In this document: positions 53,069 to 62,046 of the stretch, one piece after another
Numbering within the stretch: the stretch's first letter is position 1
How the letters are laid out: the number at the start of each line of letters is the position of its first letter
NCBI RefSeq assembly: GCF_025751535.1
Contig: NZ_JAOWLC010000009.1
Coordinates: forward strand, 119,363-183,362
Length of the DNA stretch: 64,000 nt
From: Lentibacter sp. XHP0401
Lineage (GTDB): Bacteria > Pseudomonadota > Alphaproteobacteria > Rhodobacterales > Rhodobacteraceae
Direction: 5' to 3'
Notes under the pieces: generated by a model
What the model was told of the DNA's origin: nothing
The model's input: only the letters and a program-made list of their open reading frames with translations
The model's database searches: none
Position numbers and translations under genes: made by a program

Positions 53069-53699
53069 TGCGGCCTCCCTCTTCCATCAGTCTCGCTTCG
53101 GCAGCGGCCACTTCGGCGGCACTCAGCACCAGAGGAACGGCCGCAGGGGCCTCGTCTCCGCGCACAAAGGCGCGGCCATACCCGTAGATCTGGATCAGCA
53201 ACCGCAGTGCCAACACGCCCAGTGCCACAGGCACAACCAGTTTTGCAGGCCAGATCGGCAGACCGATATCAATCGTTGAATCGCGGCTCCACATCCGTGC
53301 ATCAAAATCAAACGAGCGCTGAAAATGTGCCCAACTGCCCCAAACCAACAGCACAACCAGAGCAAAGATCATCAACACCGAGATCAGTTCAAACAGCCAG
53401 ATAGCCCGTCCGCCAAGACGGCTTACCAGAATATCCATCCTGATATGCGTGCCATCGCGTTGCGCATAGGAGACTGCCAGAATGGCAATCACAGGCATAA
53501 GCTGCATAATCCAGTCAACATACCCCGACAGCGGCGCATTCAGCGTCAGACGCCCGCCAACCGAGCGCACAGCTAGAAGCATCAGCGAGAAAATCGCCAA
53601 GCCCGCCACAAGCGCCATAAACTGCTCAAGTTTCAGAAGCCCCCTATCAGCACGACTGAGCCATGAGTCGTCCTCCAGGACGGGTGATGCACCTGCCAT
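53055..53699 (-). CDS. dctQ: TRAP transporter small permease subunit
   Basis: 214 residues with four membrane helices (LVAGLAIFSLMLLAVR, WIMQLMPVIAILAVSYA, LFELISVLMIFALVVLLVWG and LVVPVALGVLALRLLIQI) and cytoplasmic ends. DctQ is needed for DctM function. A hairpin in the 67-base gap to dctP likely lowers its expression relative to the binding protein. Confidence 0.92.
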   Translation of the reverse strand: MAGASPVLEDDSWLSRADRGLLKLEQFMALVAGLAIFSLMLLAVRSVGGRLTLNAPLSGYVDWIMQLMPVIAILAVSYAQRDGTHIRMDILVSRLGGRAIWLFELISVLMIFALVVLLVWGSWAHFQRSFDFDARMWSRDSTIDIGLPIWPAKLVVPVALGVLALRLLIQIYGYGRAFVRGDEAPAAVPLVLSAAEVAAAEARLMEEGGRNGAD

Positions 53700-53725
53700 G
53701 TGTTTTGCCTTTTGCTATAAATGTT

Positions 53726-53751
53726 CGGGGCGCACCCTTTGGCGCGCCCCG
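53726..53751 (-). terminator. Intra-operon hairpin between dctP and dctQ
   Basis: CGGGGCGC (53726-53733) and GCGCCCCG (53744-53751) form a perfect 8-bp stem with a 10-base loop. On the minus strand it is followed by AACATTTATAG, too short a T-tract for strong termination. It probably attenuates read-through or protects dctP mRNA. Confidence 0.55.
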
Positions 53752-53766
53752 TTGATATGTGGATGA

Positions 53767-54780
53767 TCAGTTGCTCATCCGCGCTTTTTCAAGCGAGCTT
53801 ACAACAAGGTCGTAAAGCTCCTGCGCCGGCAAGCCTTGCGCGCTCATATCGGCAATCCACTGATCACGGATTGGATCGGCAGCCACTTTGCGGAACTCGG
53901 CCAGTTGCTCTTCGCTGATCTCGACTTTGGTGACATTCTTTTCGACAAGAATTTCATCCCACTTCTTCAAGAGCTCACCATAGTTGGCAAGATAGTGGTC
54001 AATGGCCTCGGGAATCGAGCTGTCCAGCGCTTCACGCTCCGCATCTGTGAGAGCGTCATAAGCATCTGTATTCACCACAACAGGGCAATTCACCGTGCCG
54101 GGGTTCAGGTTAGCTGTCCACCATGTCGCCTCGTTGATCGTACCAAAACTGAGGTGCGCGTGCTGAGCAAAAGCCACTGTGTCAACAACACCTGATTGCA
54201 TCGCCTGAAAGGCTTCAGCCGACGTAACAGATGTCGGCACAGCACCCACAGCTCTAAACGCATCACCGATCCCACCTGTGGCCCGCACGCGCATCCCGTT
54301 AAATTCGGAAAGCTCGTCACGCGGCTCGCCTGTGCCAACAATGTTATACTGTGGCATGGGAGAGGTCATGATGATCTTGGCATTCCACTGCGCCATTTCC
54401 TCGATCACAGCAGGATTCTCGTACACTGCGTGGCTCACCGCGACCTCTTCCTTCAGCGTGTTCACACCAAGGAAAGGCAGCTCCAGAACGGTAATCGCTC
54501 GGTTCTTGTCGCTGTGATAGCCCGCACAAAACTGCGCCATCTCGAATGCGCCAATGGCGATCCCGTCAAGGTTTTCGGTGTTCTTTGAAAGGCCACCATA
54601 GCTCACATTCATCGTAAACTCGCCGCCTGTCTTCTCAGACACAAGCTCGGCCAGCTTCTCGATGTGCTCGGTAAAGGCACGGCGTTTGCCCCAGACCGAT
54701 ACATTCCATTCCGTGGCCGCAGCCTCGGTGGCAAAGCTCAACGCAACGGCTGTCGCCGCCAGTTTTGCAACTGTGTTCAT
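53767..54780 (-). CDS. dctP: TRAP transporter substrate-binding protein
   Basis: 337 residues. A signal peptide (AKLAATAVALSFATEAAA) directs it to the periplasm. Family blocks: GEFTMNVSYGGLSKNTENLDGIAIGAFEMAQFCAGYH near 53-89, and FNGMRVRATGGIGDAFRAVGAVPTSVTSAEAFQAMQSGVVDTVAF near 160-205, whose Arg normally contacts a carboxylate ligand. It therefore probably binds a carboxylate-bearing substrate. First gene of dctPQM. Confidence 0.93.
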   Translation of the reverse strand: MNTVAKLAATAVALSFATEAAATEWNVSVWGKRRAFTEHIEKLAELVSEKTGGEFTMNVSYGGLSKNTENLDGIAIGAFEMAQFCAGYHSDKNRAITVLELPFLGVNTLKEEVAVSHAVYENPAVIEEMAQWNAKIIMTSPMPQYNIVGTGEPRDELSEFNGMRVRATGGIGDAFRAVGAVPTSVTSAEAFQAMQSGVVDTVAFAQHAHLSFGTINEATWWTANLNPGTVNCPVVVNTDAYDALTDAEREALDSSIPEAIDHYLANYGELLKKWDEILVEKNVTKVEISEEQLAEFRKVAADPIRDQWIADMSAQGLPAQELYDLVVSSLEKARMSN

Positions 54781-54827
54781 GGTAGTCCTCCCTGATTGCA
54801 GCCCTGTTTAACGGGCTATCATTTGGA

Positions 54828-54856
54828 AAGTTAGCGCCATCCCCTAAAGATGCCAA
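54828..54856 (-). promoter_or_regulatory. Possible promoter of dctP
   Basis: On the minus strand TTGGCA and TAACTT are 17 bases apart, about 50 bases before the dctP ATG. It fits a sigma-70-type promoter by sequence and spacing only. The 224-base gap also holds the mipZ promoter, which I could not place. Confidence 0.3.
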
Positions 54857-55004
54857 GCCCTCACGTCAGTTTGTAACTATTTGCGCGAGCGTAAGTTGCC
54901 CTCGATACCGTGTGTTTCTTACGCTTCCCCTTTGCGCTTGCAGCACATATAAACGCGGGAACAGACAAAAGCGCAGCGCGCCAAGACTTTAAGGGGCAAG
55001 AGCC

Positions 55005-55814
55005 ATGGCTCACATCATCGTCGTCGGCAATGAAAAAGGTGGCGCAGGAAAATCCACCGTTTCGATGCACATTGCAACCGCACTCTCGCGGCTGGGGCAC
55101 AAAACCTCGGTGCTCGACCTTGACCTGCGCCAAAAGACAATCGGCCGCTATCTCGAAAACCGCCTCGCCTTCTGCGCCAAGGCGGGTCTTGATTTGCCCA
55201 CGCCCGATTATCACGAACTCCCGGAAATCGACAAATCAACGCTGAAACCAGGCGAAAATATCTATGATCACCGCCTCTCGGCCGCCGTGGCCACGCTTGA
55301 GTCCGACAATGATTTCATCCTGATCGACTGCCCCGGCTCTCATACCCGCTTGAGCCAGGTGGCACATTCGCTCGCCGATACGTTGGTGACTCCCCTCAAT
55401 GACAGCTTTATCGACTTTGATCTGCTGGCTCATATTGATGATGAAGGCGAGAAAATCATTGGCCCGTCGGTCTATTCCGAGATGGTCTGGTCGGCCCGCC
55501 AGCTTCGCGCTCAAGCCGGCCTCAAGCCAATCGACTGGGTCGTCATGCGCAACCGCCTCGGTGCTCAACGCATGGTCAACAAAGAGAAAATGGAGCGCGC
55601 CGTGGACAACCTCGCAAAGCGCATCGGCTTCCGTGTAGCACCGGGCTTCAACGAACGGGTCATCTTTCGAGAACTCTTCCCGCGTGGCCTGACCCTGCTT
55701 GATCTGAAGGATGTGGGAGTGCAAAAGCTCAACATCTCCAACATCGCCGCTCGCCAAGAGCTGCGCGAGATGATGAAATCGCTCAAGCTTCCAAATGTCA
55801 GCGTCGACTTCTAA
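55005..55814 (+). CDS. mipZ: Division-plane positioning ATPase MipZ
   Basis: 269 residues. ParA/MinD-family P-loop ATPase that forms a gradient from ParB-bound poles and blocks FtsZ ring assembly away from midcell in alphaproteobacteria. The deviant Walker A is KGGAGKST (11-18). LDLDLRQKTIGRYLENR (44-60) is characteristic of MipZ rather than ParA. FILIDCPGSHTRLSQVAHSLADTLVTPLNDSFIDFDLLA near 105-143 is the switch region. Start preceded by AAGGGGCAAGAGCC. The RNA methyltransferase gene follows with no spacer. Confidence 0.95.
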   Translation: MAHIIVVGNEKGGAGKSTVSMHIATALSRLGHKTSVLDLDLRQKTIGRYLENRLAFCAKAGLDLPTPDYHELPEIDKSTLKPGENIYDHRLSAAVATLESDNDFILIDCPGSHTRLSQVAHSLADTLVTPLNDSFIDFDLLAHIDDEGEKIIGPSVYSEMVWSARQLRAQAGLKPIDWVVMRNRLGAQRMVNKEKMERAVDNLAKRIGFRVAPGFNERVIFRELFPRGLTLLDLKDVGVQKLNISNIAARQELREMMKSLKLPNVSVDF

Positions 55815-56921
55815 GTGAGCGCACCTCTTGATATATTCCTGATCTGCCCTCCCGGGCTTGAAAAAGCTCTCGCCGCCGAAGCGGCCGGGCACGGCTTTGC
55901 CCCTGCCCGCGCTGTTGCGGGTGGCGTTGAGGTTACAGGCGACTGGCCCGAGGTCTGGCGCGCCAATCTCATGCTACGCGGCGCGGTTCGTGTGCTCGTG
56001 CGCATAGGCTCTTTTCGGGCCTTTCACCTCGCCCAGCTTGATAAACGCGCACGCAAGTTTCCATGGAGTGACATTCTGCGCCCCGATGTGCCGATACGCG
56101 TTGAAGTTACAACCAACAAGCGCTCCAAGATCTATCACGCAGGCGCCGCCGCGCAGCGCATCGAAACCGCAATCAAGGAAACCCTCGGCGCGCCTGTCTC
56201 GCCCGAGGCCGCGCTTACGCTCAAGGCGCGCTTCGATGACAACCTCGTCACCTTCAGCCTCGATAGCTCGGGGGAAAGCCTGCACAAGCGCGGCTTCAAG
56301 GAGGCCGTCAACAAAGCCCCCATGCGTGAAACTTTAGCTGTCCTCTTCCTGCGCGAAGCGGGCTATTCAGGCACAGAGCCTGTGCTTGATCCGATGTGCG
56401 GCTCCGGCACCTTCCCCATCGAGGCTGCCGAAATCGCCATGGGCCTCGCCCCCGGCCGAGCGCGCAGCTTCGCGTTTGAAAGCCTCGCCAGCTATGACGC
56501 CGAGGCGTGGAACACCATGCGCAGCTCAGTCAAGCCTCGCACCACAGATCAACACTTCTACGGCTCCGACCGCGACCAAGGCGCAATCGCAATGAGCGCC
56601 CGCAACGCCGAGGCGGCGGGCGTCTCCGCCCATACCACTTTCACCTGCACGTCGATATCCGACCTGAAGCGCCCCGATGGCCCCGCTGGACTCGTGATCG
56701 TTAACCCGCCCTACGGCGGGCGCATCGGCAACAAAAAGCCCCTTTTCGCGCTGCACGCCTCGCTCGGAACCAAGCTGAAATCCGAGTTCAAAGGCTGGCG
56801 CGTTGCCATCATCACCACAGAGGCCTCGCTCGCCAAAGCCACGGGCCTCAATCTTACCGCTGGCCCCTACGTGCCCCACGGCGGCCTCAAAGTGCGGCTC
56901 TATCAATCGGGCCAGTTTTAG
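55815..56921 (+). CDS. THUMP-domain class I SAM-dependent RNA methyltransferase (RlmL/YpsC-like)
   Basis: 368 residues. Starts with GTG directly after the mipZ TAA. An N-terminal THUMP domain (about 40-150) binds RNA. The methyltransferase domain has DPMCGSGTFPIEAAEIAMG near 191-209 (SAM motif I) and VIVNPPYGGRIG near 294-305 (motif IV, N-x-P-Y), as in rRNA m2G enzymes. Likely a 23S rRNA guanine-N2 methyltransferase. Its last 35 bases overlap the convergent DMT transporter gene. Confidence 0.92.
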   Translation: MSAPLDIFLICPPGLEKALAAEAAGHGFAPARAVAGGVEVTGDWPEVWRANLMLRGAVRVLVRIGSFRAFHLAQLDKRARKFPWSDILRPDVPIRVEVTTNKRSKIYHAGAAAQRIETAIKETLGAPVSPEAALTLKARFDDNLVTFSLDSSGESLHKRGFKEAVNKAPMRETLAVLFLREAGYSGTEPVLDPMCGSGTFPIEAAEIAMGLAPGRARSFAFESLASYDAEAWNTMRSSVKPRTTDQHFYGSDRDQGAIAMSARNAEAAGVSAHTTFTCTSISDLKRPDGPAGLVIVNPPYGGRIGNKKPLFALHASLGTKLKSEFKGWRVAIITTEASLAKATGLNLTAGPYVPHGGLKVRLYQSGQF

Positions 56922-57777
56922 TCCGCTTGCGCATCAAGACCACTAGGTTGGACACTCCCAGCGCACTGATCACAACCGCGCCCCCGATCAGCGCATAAAC
57001 CCCCGGATCTTCGCCCAGCGCGAACCAAACGAGCAAGGGCGCCAACACAGACTCCAGCAAGATCAGCAAAGCCACTTCCGCCGATGGAATATACCGCGGC
57101 CCCAGCGCCAGACCGACAGAGCTGATGGCGATGAAAAGGCCGTGCAGCGCAACAAGATAATACTGCGCTTGCCCAAGCTGGAACGGCTGCACAAACGGCC
57201 AAAGGCAAACCGCGCATAATAGATAAGCCACAGGCAACATCGGAACCATCGAAACCGAGCGCACCTTGCGCGCTGCCGTGAGCGCCACAGCAAAAACAAA
57301 CGACACAGCAATAGCAAACAAATCCCCCGTCAGGCTTGCCCCCTCTGTTTCTCCAGAGCCATAGGCGATAATTCCCAGACCCGCAAAAACCGCGACCATC
57401 GTCAGGCTCATCCGCGCGCTGATCGCTTCCCCAAGAAAAACACGGCTCAGGATCGCGGCAAAAACAGGCATGGAAGCGATGATAAACACCACATTGGCCA
57501 CGCTTGTGTGGCTCACGGCAAGGGTAAACAAAATCCCCGTCCCGCTCATCGCAAACAGGTACACATAGGCATAAGGCCCGCCCCGCAAAGCCGCTGTCAC
57601 AGAGCGAGCCCCCGAACGCGCCAGCACAAAGACAAGCACCAAGGCTCCTGTGCTCAAACCCCGCCAAAACGATATCTCCAAAGGCGGCACATCAATCAGC
57701 CTGATAAACAAACTATCAGGCACAACAAACAACACACCCATCATCGTGATGAGCAACCCTTTGAGCTGATCACTCAT
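56887..57777 (-). CDS. EamA/DMT-superfamily transporter
   Basis: 296 residues with ten membrane helices in two EamA repeats; PLEISFWRGLSTGALVLVFVLARSG in the first and VALLILLESVLAPLLVWFALGEDPG in the second are family motifs. Members export amino acids or metabolites. The start overlaps the marR stop by four bases, so the regulator gene precedes it in one operon. It ends inside the convergent methyltransferase gene. Confidence 0.9.
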   Translation of the reverse strand: MSDQLKGLLITMMGVLFVVPDSLFIRLIDVPPLEISFWRGLSTGALVLVFVLARSGARSVTAALRGGPYAYVYLFAMSGTGILFTLAVSHTSVANVVFIIASMPVFAAILSRVFLGEAISARMSLTMVAVFAGLGIIAYGSGETEGASLTGDLFAIAVSFVFAVALTAARKVRSVSMVPMLPVAYLLCAVCLWPFVQPFQLGQAQYYLVALHGLFIAISSVGLALGPRYIPSAEVALLILLESVLAPLLVWFALGEDPGVYALIGGAVVISALGVSNLVVLMRKRTKTGPIDRAAL

Positions 57778-58208
57778 AGCTTGGCCAGATGATGCAAGAG
57801 CTTGCGCAACACTGCGACATCGTCAGGCGAAAACGCCTCCGCAAGCTTCGCATCATAGTCCATAGCAACACCGCGTAGCTCGATATAAGCCGCCCGCCCC
57901 GCAGCCGTAAGCTCCAGCGCCTCAAGCCGCCTGTCTCCCGCGTCCCGCTCGCGGGTGAGAAAGCGCCGCTCCTCAAGCCGTGCCACAGCACGGCTGATCT
58001 TGGTCTTGTGCATCTTGGAGCGCTCACAGATTTCCTTGGCGCTCATCCGCCCGTATATCCCGAGGTGAAACAGCACCCGCCACTCCGTGCGCAGCATCCC
58101 ATAGCGGGCCTTGTATATATTCTGAAAGGAAAGGCTGCTTTCCTCTGCCGCCTGATTGAGCAGGTAGGGCAGGAAATCCTGCAAGTCAAAGTCATCTTTT
58201 TTGGTCAT
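57774..58208 (-). CDS. MarR-family transcriptional regulator
   Basis: 144 residues. Winged helix with [57 protein letters not shown] (about 52-108); the DxRxxxLxLT wing is typical. It is divergent from hmgA with 73 bases between, and co-transcribed with the DMT transporter. It probably controls hmgA-fahA and/or the transporter in response to an aromatic acid (inference). Direct repeats in the shared promoter region are candidate binding sites. Confidence 0.92.
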   Translation of the reverse strand: MTKKDDFDLQDFLPYLLNQAAEESSLSFQNIYKARYGMLRTEWRVLFHLGIYGRMSAKEICERSKMHKTKISRAVARLEERRFLTRERDAGDRRLEALELTAAGRAAYIELRGVAMDYDAKLAEAFSPDDVAVLRKLLHHLAKL

Positions 58209-58225
58209 GGCACCTCTCCCTCTGT

Positions 58226-58254
58226 TGTTAGTTACAAAATCAACTGTTAATTAC
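58226..58254. promoter_or_regulatory. TGTTAGTTAC/TGTTAATTAC direct repeats, candidate MarR sites
   Basis: Ten-base direct repeats at 58226-58235 and 58245-58254 differ at one base and are 19 bases apart, near two helical turns. They fill the 73-base gap between marR and hmgA, so a protein bound here could control both. Confidence 0.45.
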
Positions 58255-58281
58255 GCAACCAAATTCGACAGGAGACGCGCT

Positions 58282-59643
58282 ATGAACAAACAAACCTCCC
58301 CCAAGGGCTTTACGCAAGCCCCCTCAGAAAGCGGCACACATGCGGGCTATATGCCCGGCTTTGGCAATGATTTCGAGACAGAAGCTCTGCCCGGTGCCCT
58401 GCCGCAAGGCATGAACTCCCCGCAGAAATGCAACTACGGCCTTTATGGCGAGCAACTCTCCGGCACGGCCTTCACAGCGCCAAGCCATCAGAACGAGCGC
58501 ACATGGTGTTACCGCATCCGCCCAAGCGTAAAGCACTCACACCGCTACGAAAAAATTGATCTGCCCTATTGGAAGTCGGCTCCGCATGTGGACCCCGATG
58601 TCATATCCTTGGGCCAATACCGCTGGGATCCTGTGGCCCATACTGGCGACAAATTCACATGGCTCACAGGCATGCGCACCATGACAACGGCGGGTGATGT
58701 GAACACCCAAGTCGGCATGGCGTCGCACATCTATCTCGTCACCGAAAGCATGGTGGATGAATATTTCTACTCGGCTGATTCCGAGCTGCTCATCGTCCCT
58801 CAAGAAGGCCGCCTGAGATTCGCGACAGAACTCGGCATCATCGACCTCGCTCCGCAGGAAATAGCGATCATCCCTCGTGGCCTCCTCTACCGTGTCGAAG
58901 TTCTCGAAGGCCCTGCGCGCGGTTTTGTCTGCGAAAACTACGGTCAGAAGTTCGAGCTGCCGGGCCGTGGCCCCATCGGCGCAAACTGCATGGCCAACCG
59001 CCGTGATTTCAAAACACCTGTCGCCGCTTTTGAAGACCGCGACGCCCCCTCTACCGTCACAATCAAATGGTGTGGCCAGTTCCACGAAACCAAAATTGGC
59101 CACAGCCCGCTGGACGTTGTCGCATGGCATGGCAACTACGCCCCCGTGAAATACGACTTGAGCACATATTGCCCCGTCGGCTCGATCCTGTTTGATCACC
59201 CCGACCCCAGCATCTTCACCGTGCTCACCGCCCCCTCGGGTCAGGCTGGCACGGCGAATATCGACTTCGTTCTCTTCCGCGAGCGCTGGATGGTGGCCGA
59301 AGATACCTTCCGCCCTCCATGGTATCACAAGAACATCATGTCCGAGCTCATGGGCAACATCTACGGCCAGTATGACGCCAAGCCAAAAGGCTTCGTCCCG
59401 GGCGGCATGTCCCTGCACAACATGATGCTGCCCCACGGCCCCGATAAAAACGCCTTCGAGGGGGCATCCAATGCTGACCTGAAGGCCGAAAAGCTCGACA
59501 ACACCATGAGCTTCATGTTCGAAACCCGCTTCCCGCAGCACCTCACCGGCTTTGCGGCCAACGAGGCTCCGTTACAGGACGACTATATCGACTGCTGGAC
59601 AGACATCGAAAAGAAATTCGATGGCACCCCAGGCAAGAAATAG
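58282..59643 (+). CDS. hmgA: Homogentisate 1,2-dioxygenase
   Basis: 453 residues from MNKQTSPKG, with CAGGAGACGCGC before the ATG; earlier in-frame ATGs lie in the marR gene. It opens the homogentisate ring to maleylacetoacetate in Tyr/Phe breakdown, using Fe(II). [42 protein letters not shown] (24-65) is the family N-terminus; the Fe region includes [16 protein letters not shown] and [18 protein letters not shown]. Heads the operon with fahA, an MBL gene, a flavin monooxygenase and DUF2783. Confidence 0.97.
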   Translation: MNKQTSPKGFTQAPSESGTHAGYMPGFGNDFETEALPGALPQGMNSPQKCNYGLYGEQLSGTAFTAPSHQNERTWCYRIRPSVKHSHRYEKIDLPYWKSAPHVDPDVISLGQYRWDPVAHTGDKFTWLTGMRTMTTAGDVNTQVGMASHIYLVTESMVDEYFYSADSELLIVPQEGRLRFATELGIIDLAPQEIAIIPRGLLYRVEVLEGPARGFVCENYGQKFELPGRGPIGANCMANRRDFKTPVAAFEDRDAPSTVTIKWCGQFHETKIGHSPLDVVAWHGNYAPVKYDLSTYCPVGSILFDHPDPSIFTVLTAPSGQAGTANIDFVLFRERWMVAEDTFRPPWYHKNIMSELMGNIYGQYDAKPKGFVPGGMSLHNMMLPHGPDKNAFEGASNADLKAEKLDNTMSFMFETRFPQHLTGFAANEAPLQDDYIDCWTDIEKKFDGTPGKK

Positions 59644-59674
59644 CGCACGGCATATACGCCCGACTTTCAATACC

Positions 59675-59702
59675 GTAGGGTGTGCCCTCTGGCGCACCCC
59701 AC
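59675..59702 (+). terminator. Intra-operon hairpin between hmgA and fahA
   Basis: GGGTGTGC (59678-59685) pairs with GCGCACCC (59692-59699), with one G-U pair and a 6-base loop. No T-run. It resembles the dctP-dctQ hairpin in its GGGTGYGC and GCGCACCC arms and may tune expression rather than end it. Confidence 0.5.
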
Positions 59703-59719
59703 AAACCAAGGACATCTAA

Positions 59720-60976
59720 ATGACATTGCTCAAATCATGGGTCACCTCGGCCAACACAGCCGATGCCCCTTTCCCGCTCAACAATCTGCCCTACGGCGTC
59801 TTTTCCACAGCCGATAAAGACCCGCGCTGTGGCGTGGCGATTGGCGATATGATCCTCGATCTGGCGGCAGCCGAAGAAGCGGGTCTCATCACCCTCACAG
59901 AAACACCACTCTTTGATGTGCCGTTCTGGAACGAGGTGATGGAAGAAGGCCCCGAGCTTTGGGCCGCCCTGCGCGCGCGCCTCACAGAGCTTCTCGCCGA
60001 AGGCTCCGCCGACAAAACCGAGCTTGAAGCCATGCTCACCGCGCAGTCAGACGCCGACATGCACTTGCCGTTCCTCGTCAGTGAGTTCACAGATTTCTAC
60101 GCGTCCAAAAATCACGCCACCAACGTCGGAACCATGTTTCGCGGCTCCCAGAACGCTCTGCCGCCCAATTGGCTGCACATTCCTATCGGTTACAACGGCC
60201 GCGCCTCCTCGGTAGTGGTGTCAGGCACCGATGTGCGTCGCCCCTGGGGCCAACTCAAAGGGCCGAATGATGATACCCCCCGCTGGGCGCCCTCCGCGCG
60301 CTTTGATCTGGAGCTTGAGATGGGTGCCATCGTCGGCACACCGTCAGACGGCCCCGTGACGGTGGCAGAAGCCGACGAAATGATCTTCGGCTACGTGCTG
60401 CTCAATGACTGGTCAGCACGCGACATTCAGGCATGGGAATACCAGCCGCTCGGCCCGTTTCAGGCCAAGGCGACAGCCACAAGCATCAGCCCGTGGATTG
60501 TCACAAAAGCCGCGCTTGAGCCTTTCCGCGTGGATACACCCAAGCGCGAAAAAGAGCTTCTCCCGCACCTCAAAGACTGTGGCCCTATGCTTTACGACAT
60601 CGACCTGTCGGTGACGCTGGCACCCGAGGGCAAAGCCGCAAGCACCATCGCCACGACCAACTACAAAGAGATGTATTACTCCTCCGCCCAGCAGCTTGCC
60701 CATCACACAACATCAGGCTGCCCGATGAACCCCGGTGATCTCTTGGGGTCAGGCACAATCTCTGGCCCCGAAAAGCACCAGCGCGGCGCACTTCTTGAGT
60801 TGAGTTGGGGCGGAGAAGAACCGATCACGCTTGAAACAGGCGAAGAGCGTTCCTTCCTCGAAGACGGCGACACGCTGACCCTGCATGGCGCAGCCAAAGG
60901 CCAAGGCTACACCATCGGCTTTGGCGAATGTGCAGGCAAGCTCCTGCCCGCCCTCAAAGACCCCTACAAGCGCTAA
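59720..60976 (+). CDS. fahA: Fumarylacetoacetase
   Basis: 418 residues. Splits fumarylacetoacetate to fumarate and acetoacetate, the last step of homogentisate breakdown. NNLPYGVFSTADKDPRCGVAIGDMILDL (22-49) is the N-terminal SH3-like domain. The catalytic domain has FTDFYASKNHATNVGTMFRG near 117-136 and metal-binding FDLELEMGAIVGTPS and LLNDWSARDIQAWEYQPLGPF near 233-253. Second gene of the operon. The isomerase step (maiA) is expected beyond the window or elsewhere. Confidence 0.97.
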   Translation: MTLLKSWVTSANTADAPFPLNNLPYGVFSTADKDPRCGVAIGDMILDLAAAEEAGLITLTETPLFDVPFWNEVMEEGPELWAALRARLTELLAEGSADKTELEAMLTAQSDADMHLPFLVSEFTDFYASKNHATNVGTMFRGSQNALPPNWLHIPIGYNGRASSVVVSGTDVRRPWGQLKGPNDDTPRWAPSARFDLELEMGAIVGTPSDGPVTVAEADEMIFGYVLLNDWSARDIQAWEYQPLGPFQAKATATSISPWIVTKAALEPFRVDTPKREKELLPHLKDCGPMLYDIDLSVTLAPEGKAASTIATTNYKEMYYSSAQQLAHHTTSGCPMNPGDLLGSGTISGPEKHQRGALLELSWGGEEPITLETGEERSFLEDGDTLTLHGAAKGQGYTIGFGECAGKLLPALKDPYKR

Positions 60977-61010
60977 ACCCTGCGAACAGATTTGAGAAAA
61001 GGAAACAGAA

Positions 61011-61961
61011 ATGTCCAAGAAATTTGCCTCACAAGGCGACATGACCGAAAAAGAAATCTCCTTCACAGAGGTCGGCGAAGGCCTCTGGGCTTTCACAGCC
61101 GAGGGTGACCCGAACTCGGGTGTCATCATCGGTGACGAGAGCGTCATGATCGTTGAAGCACAAGCGACCCCCCGTCTCGCCAACAAGGTGATCGAGAAGG
61201 TCCGCACCGTCACAGACAAACCCATCAGCCACCTTGTGCTCACGCACTACCACGCGGTTCGTGTGCTTGGCGCCTCGGCCTATGGCGCACCACAGGTCAT
61301 CATGTCCGATGTGGCCCGCTCCATGGTTGTTGAACGGGGCCAGGAAGATTGGGACAGCGAATTCCAACGCTTCCCGCGCCTCTTTGAAGGCCACGAAAGC
61401 ATCCCCGGTCTCACCTACCCGACCACAACATTCTCCGACAGCATGACAGTCTATCTCGGCAACCGCCGCGTCGATATCATGCACCTTGGCCGCGCCCATA
61501 CGGCCGGCGATGCCGTCATCCATGTGCCCGACCAGAACGTCATGTTCACGGGTGATATCGTTGAATACCACTCCGCCTGCTATTGTGGCGATGGTCACTT
61601 CTCCGATTGGGGCAACACACTCGACAACATCGCATGGTTTGATGTCGATGCCATCGCACCGGGCCGTGGTGACGCTCTTGTCGGCAAAGAAATGGTGAAT
61701 GCCGCGATTGAAAGCACCCGTGATTTCGTCGACAGCACCTACCGCCCCGTGGCCCGTGTCGCCGCAGGCGGCGGCTCGCTCAAAGACGCATGGGATGCCT
61801 GCCGCGCCGAATGTGACCCGAAGTTCGCCGATTACGCGATCTATGAGCACTGCCTGCCCTTCAACGTGGCCCGCGCTTACGACGAAGCCCGCGGCCTCGA
61901 CCATCCGCGCATCTGGACCGACCAGCGCGATATCGAAATGTGGGAACAGCTGCAAAGCTGA
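61011..61961 (+). CDS. Metallo-beta-lactamase-fold hydrolase of the homogentisate operon
   Basis: 316 residues, no signal peptide. The motif loop is THYHAVRVLGA (78-88): H79 and H81 are present, but the Asp-His of HxHxDH is V83-R84. H163 (GRAHTAGD) and D182 (TGDIVEYHS) are kept, while the last His is R219 (APGRGD). It thus keeps one metal site and loses the other, the opposite of the SoxH-like protein at 44.4 kb. A Cys-rich stretch, HSACYCGDGHFSD (187-199), is next to it. It may hydrolyse an ester, lactone or thioester in aromatic breakdown; no known step requires it. Confidence 0.85.
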   Translation: MSKKFASQGDMTEKEISFTEVGEGLWAFTAEGDPNSGVIIGDESVMIVEAQATPRLANKVIEKVRTVTDKPISHLVLTHYHAVRVLGASAYGAPQVIMSDVARSMVVERGQEDWDSEFQRFPRLFEGHESIPGLTYPTTTFSDSMTVYLGNRRVDIMHLGRAHTAGDAVIHVPDQNVMFTGDIVEYHSACYCGDGHFSDWGNTLDNIAWFDVDAIAPGRGDALVGKEMVNAAIESTRDFVDSTYRPVARVAAGGGSLKDAWDACRAECDPKFADYAIYEHCLPFNVARAYDEARGLDHPRIWTDQRDIEMWEQLQS

Positions 61962-62046
61962 TGCCCTTGCGACCAGCCGCGCCGTATACCGCGCGGCTGG
62001 TCGCACTTAAAAAACGCGCGCCCCCATGTCACAGGAGGACACTGAC

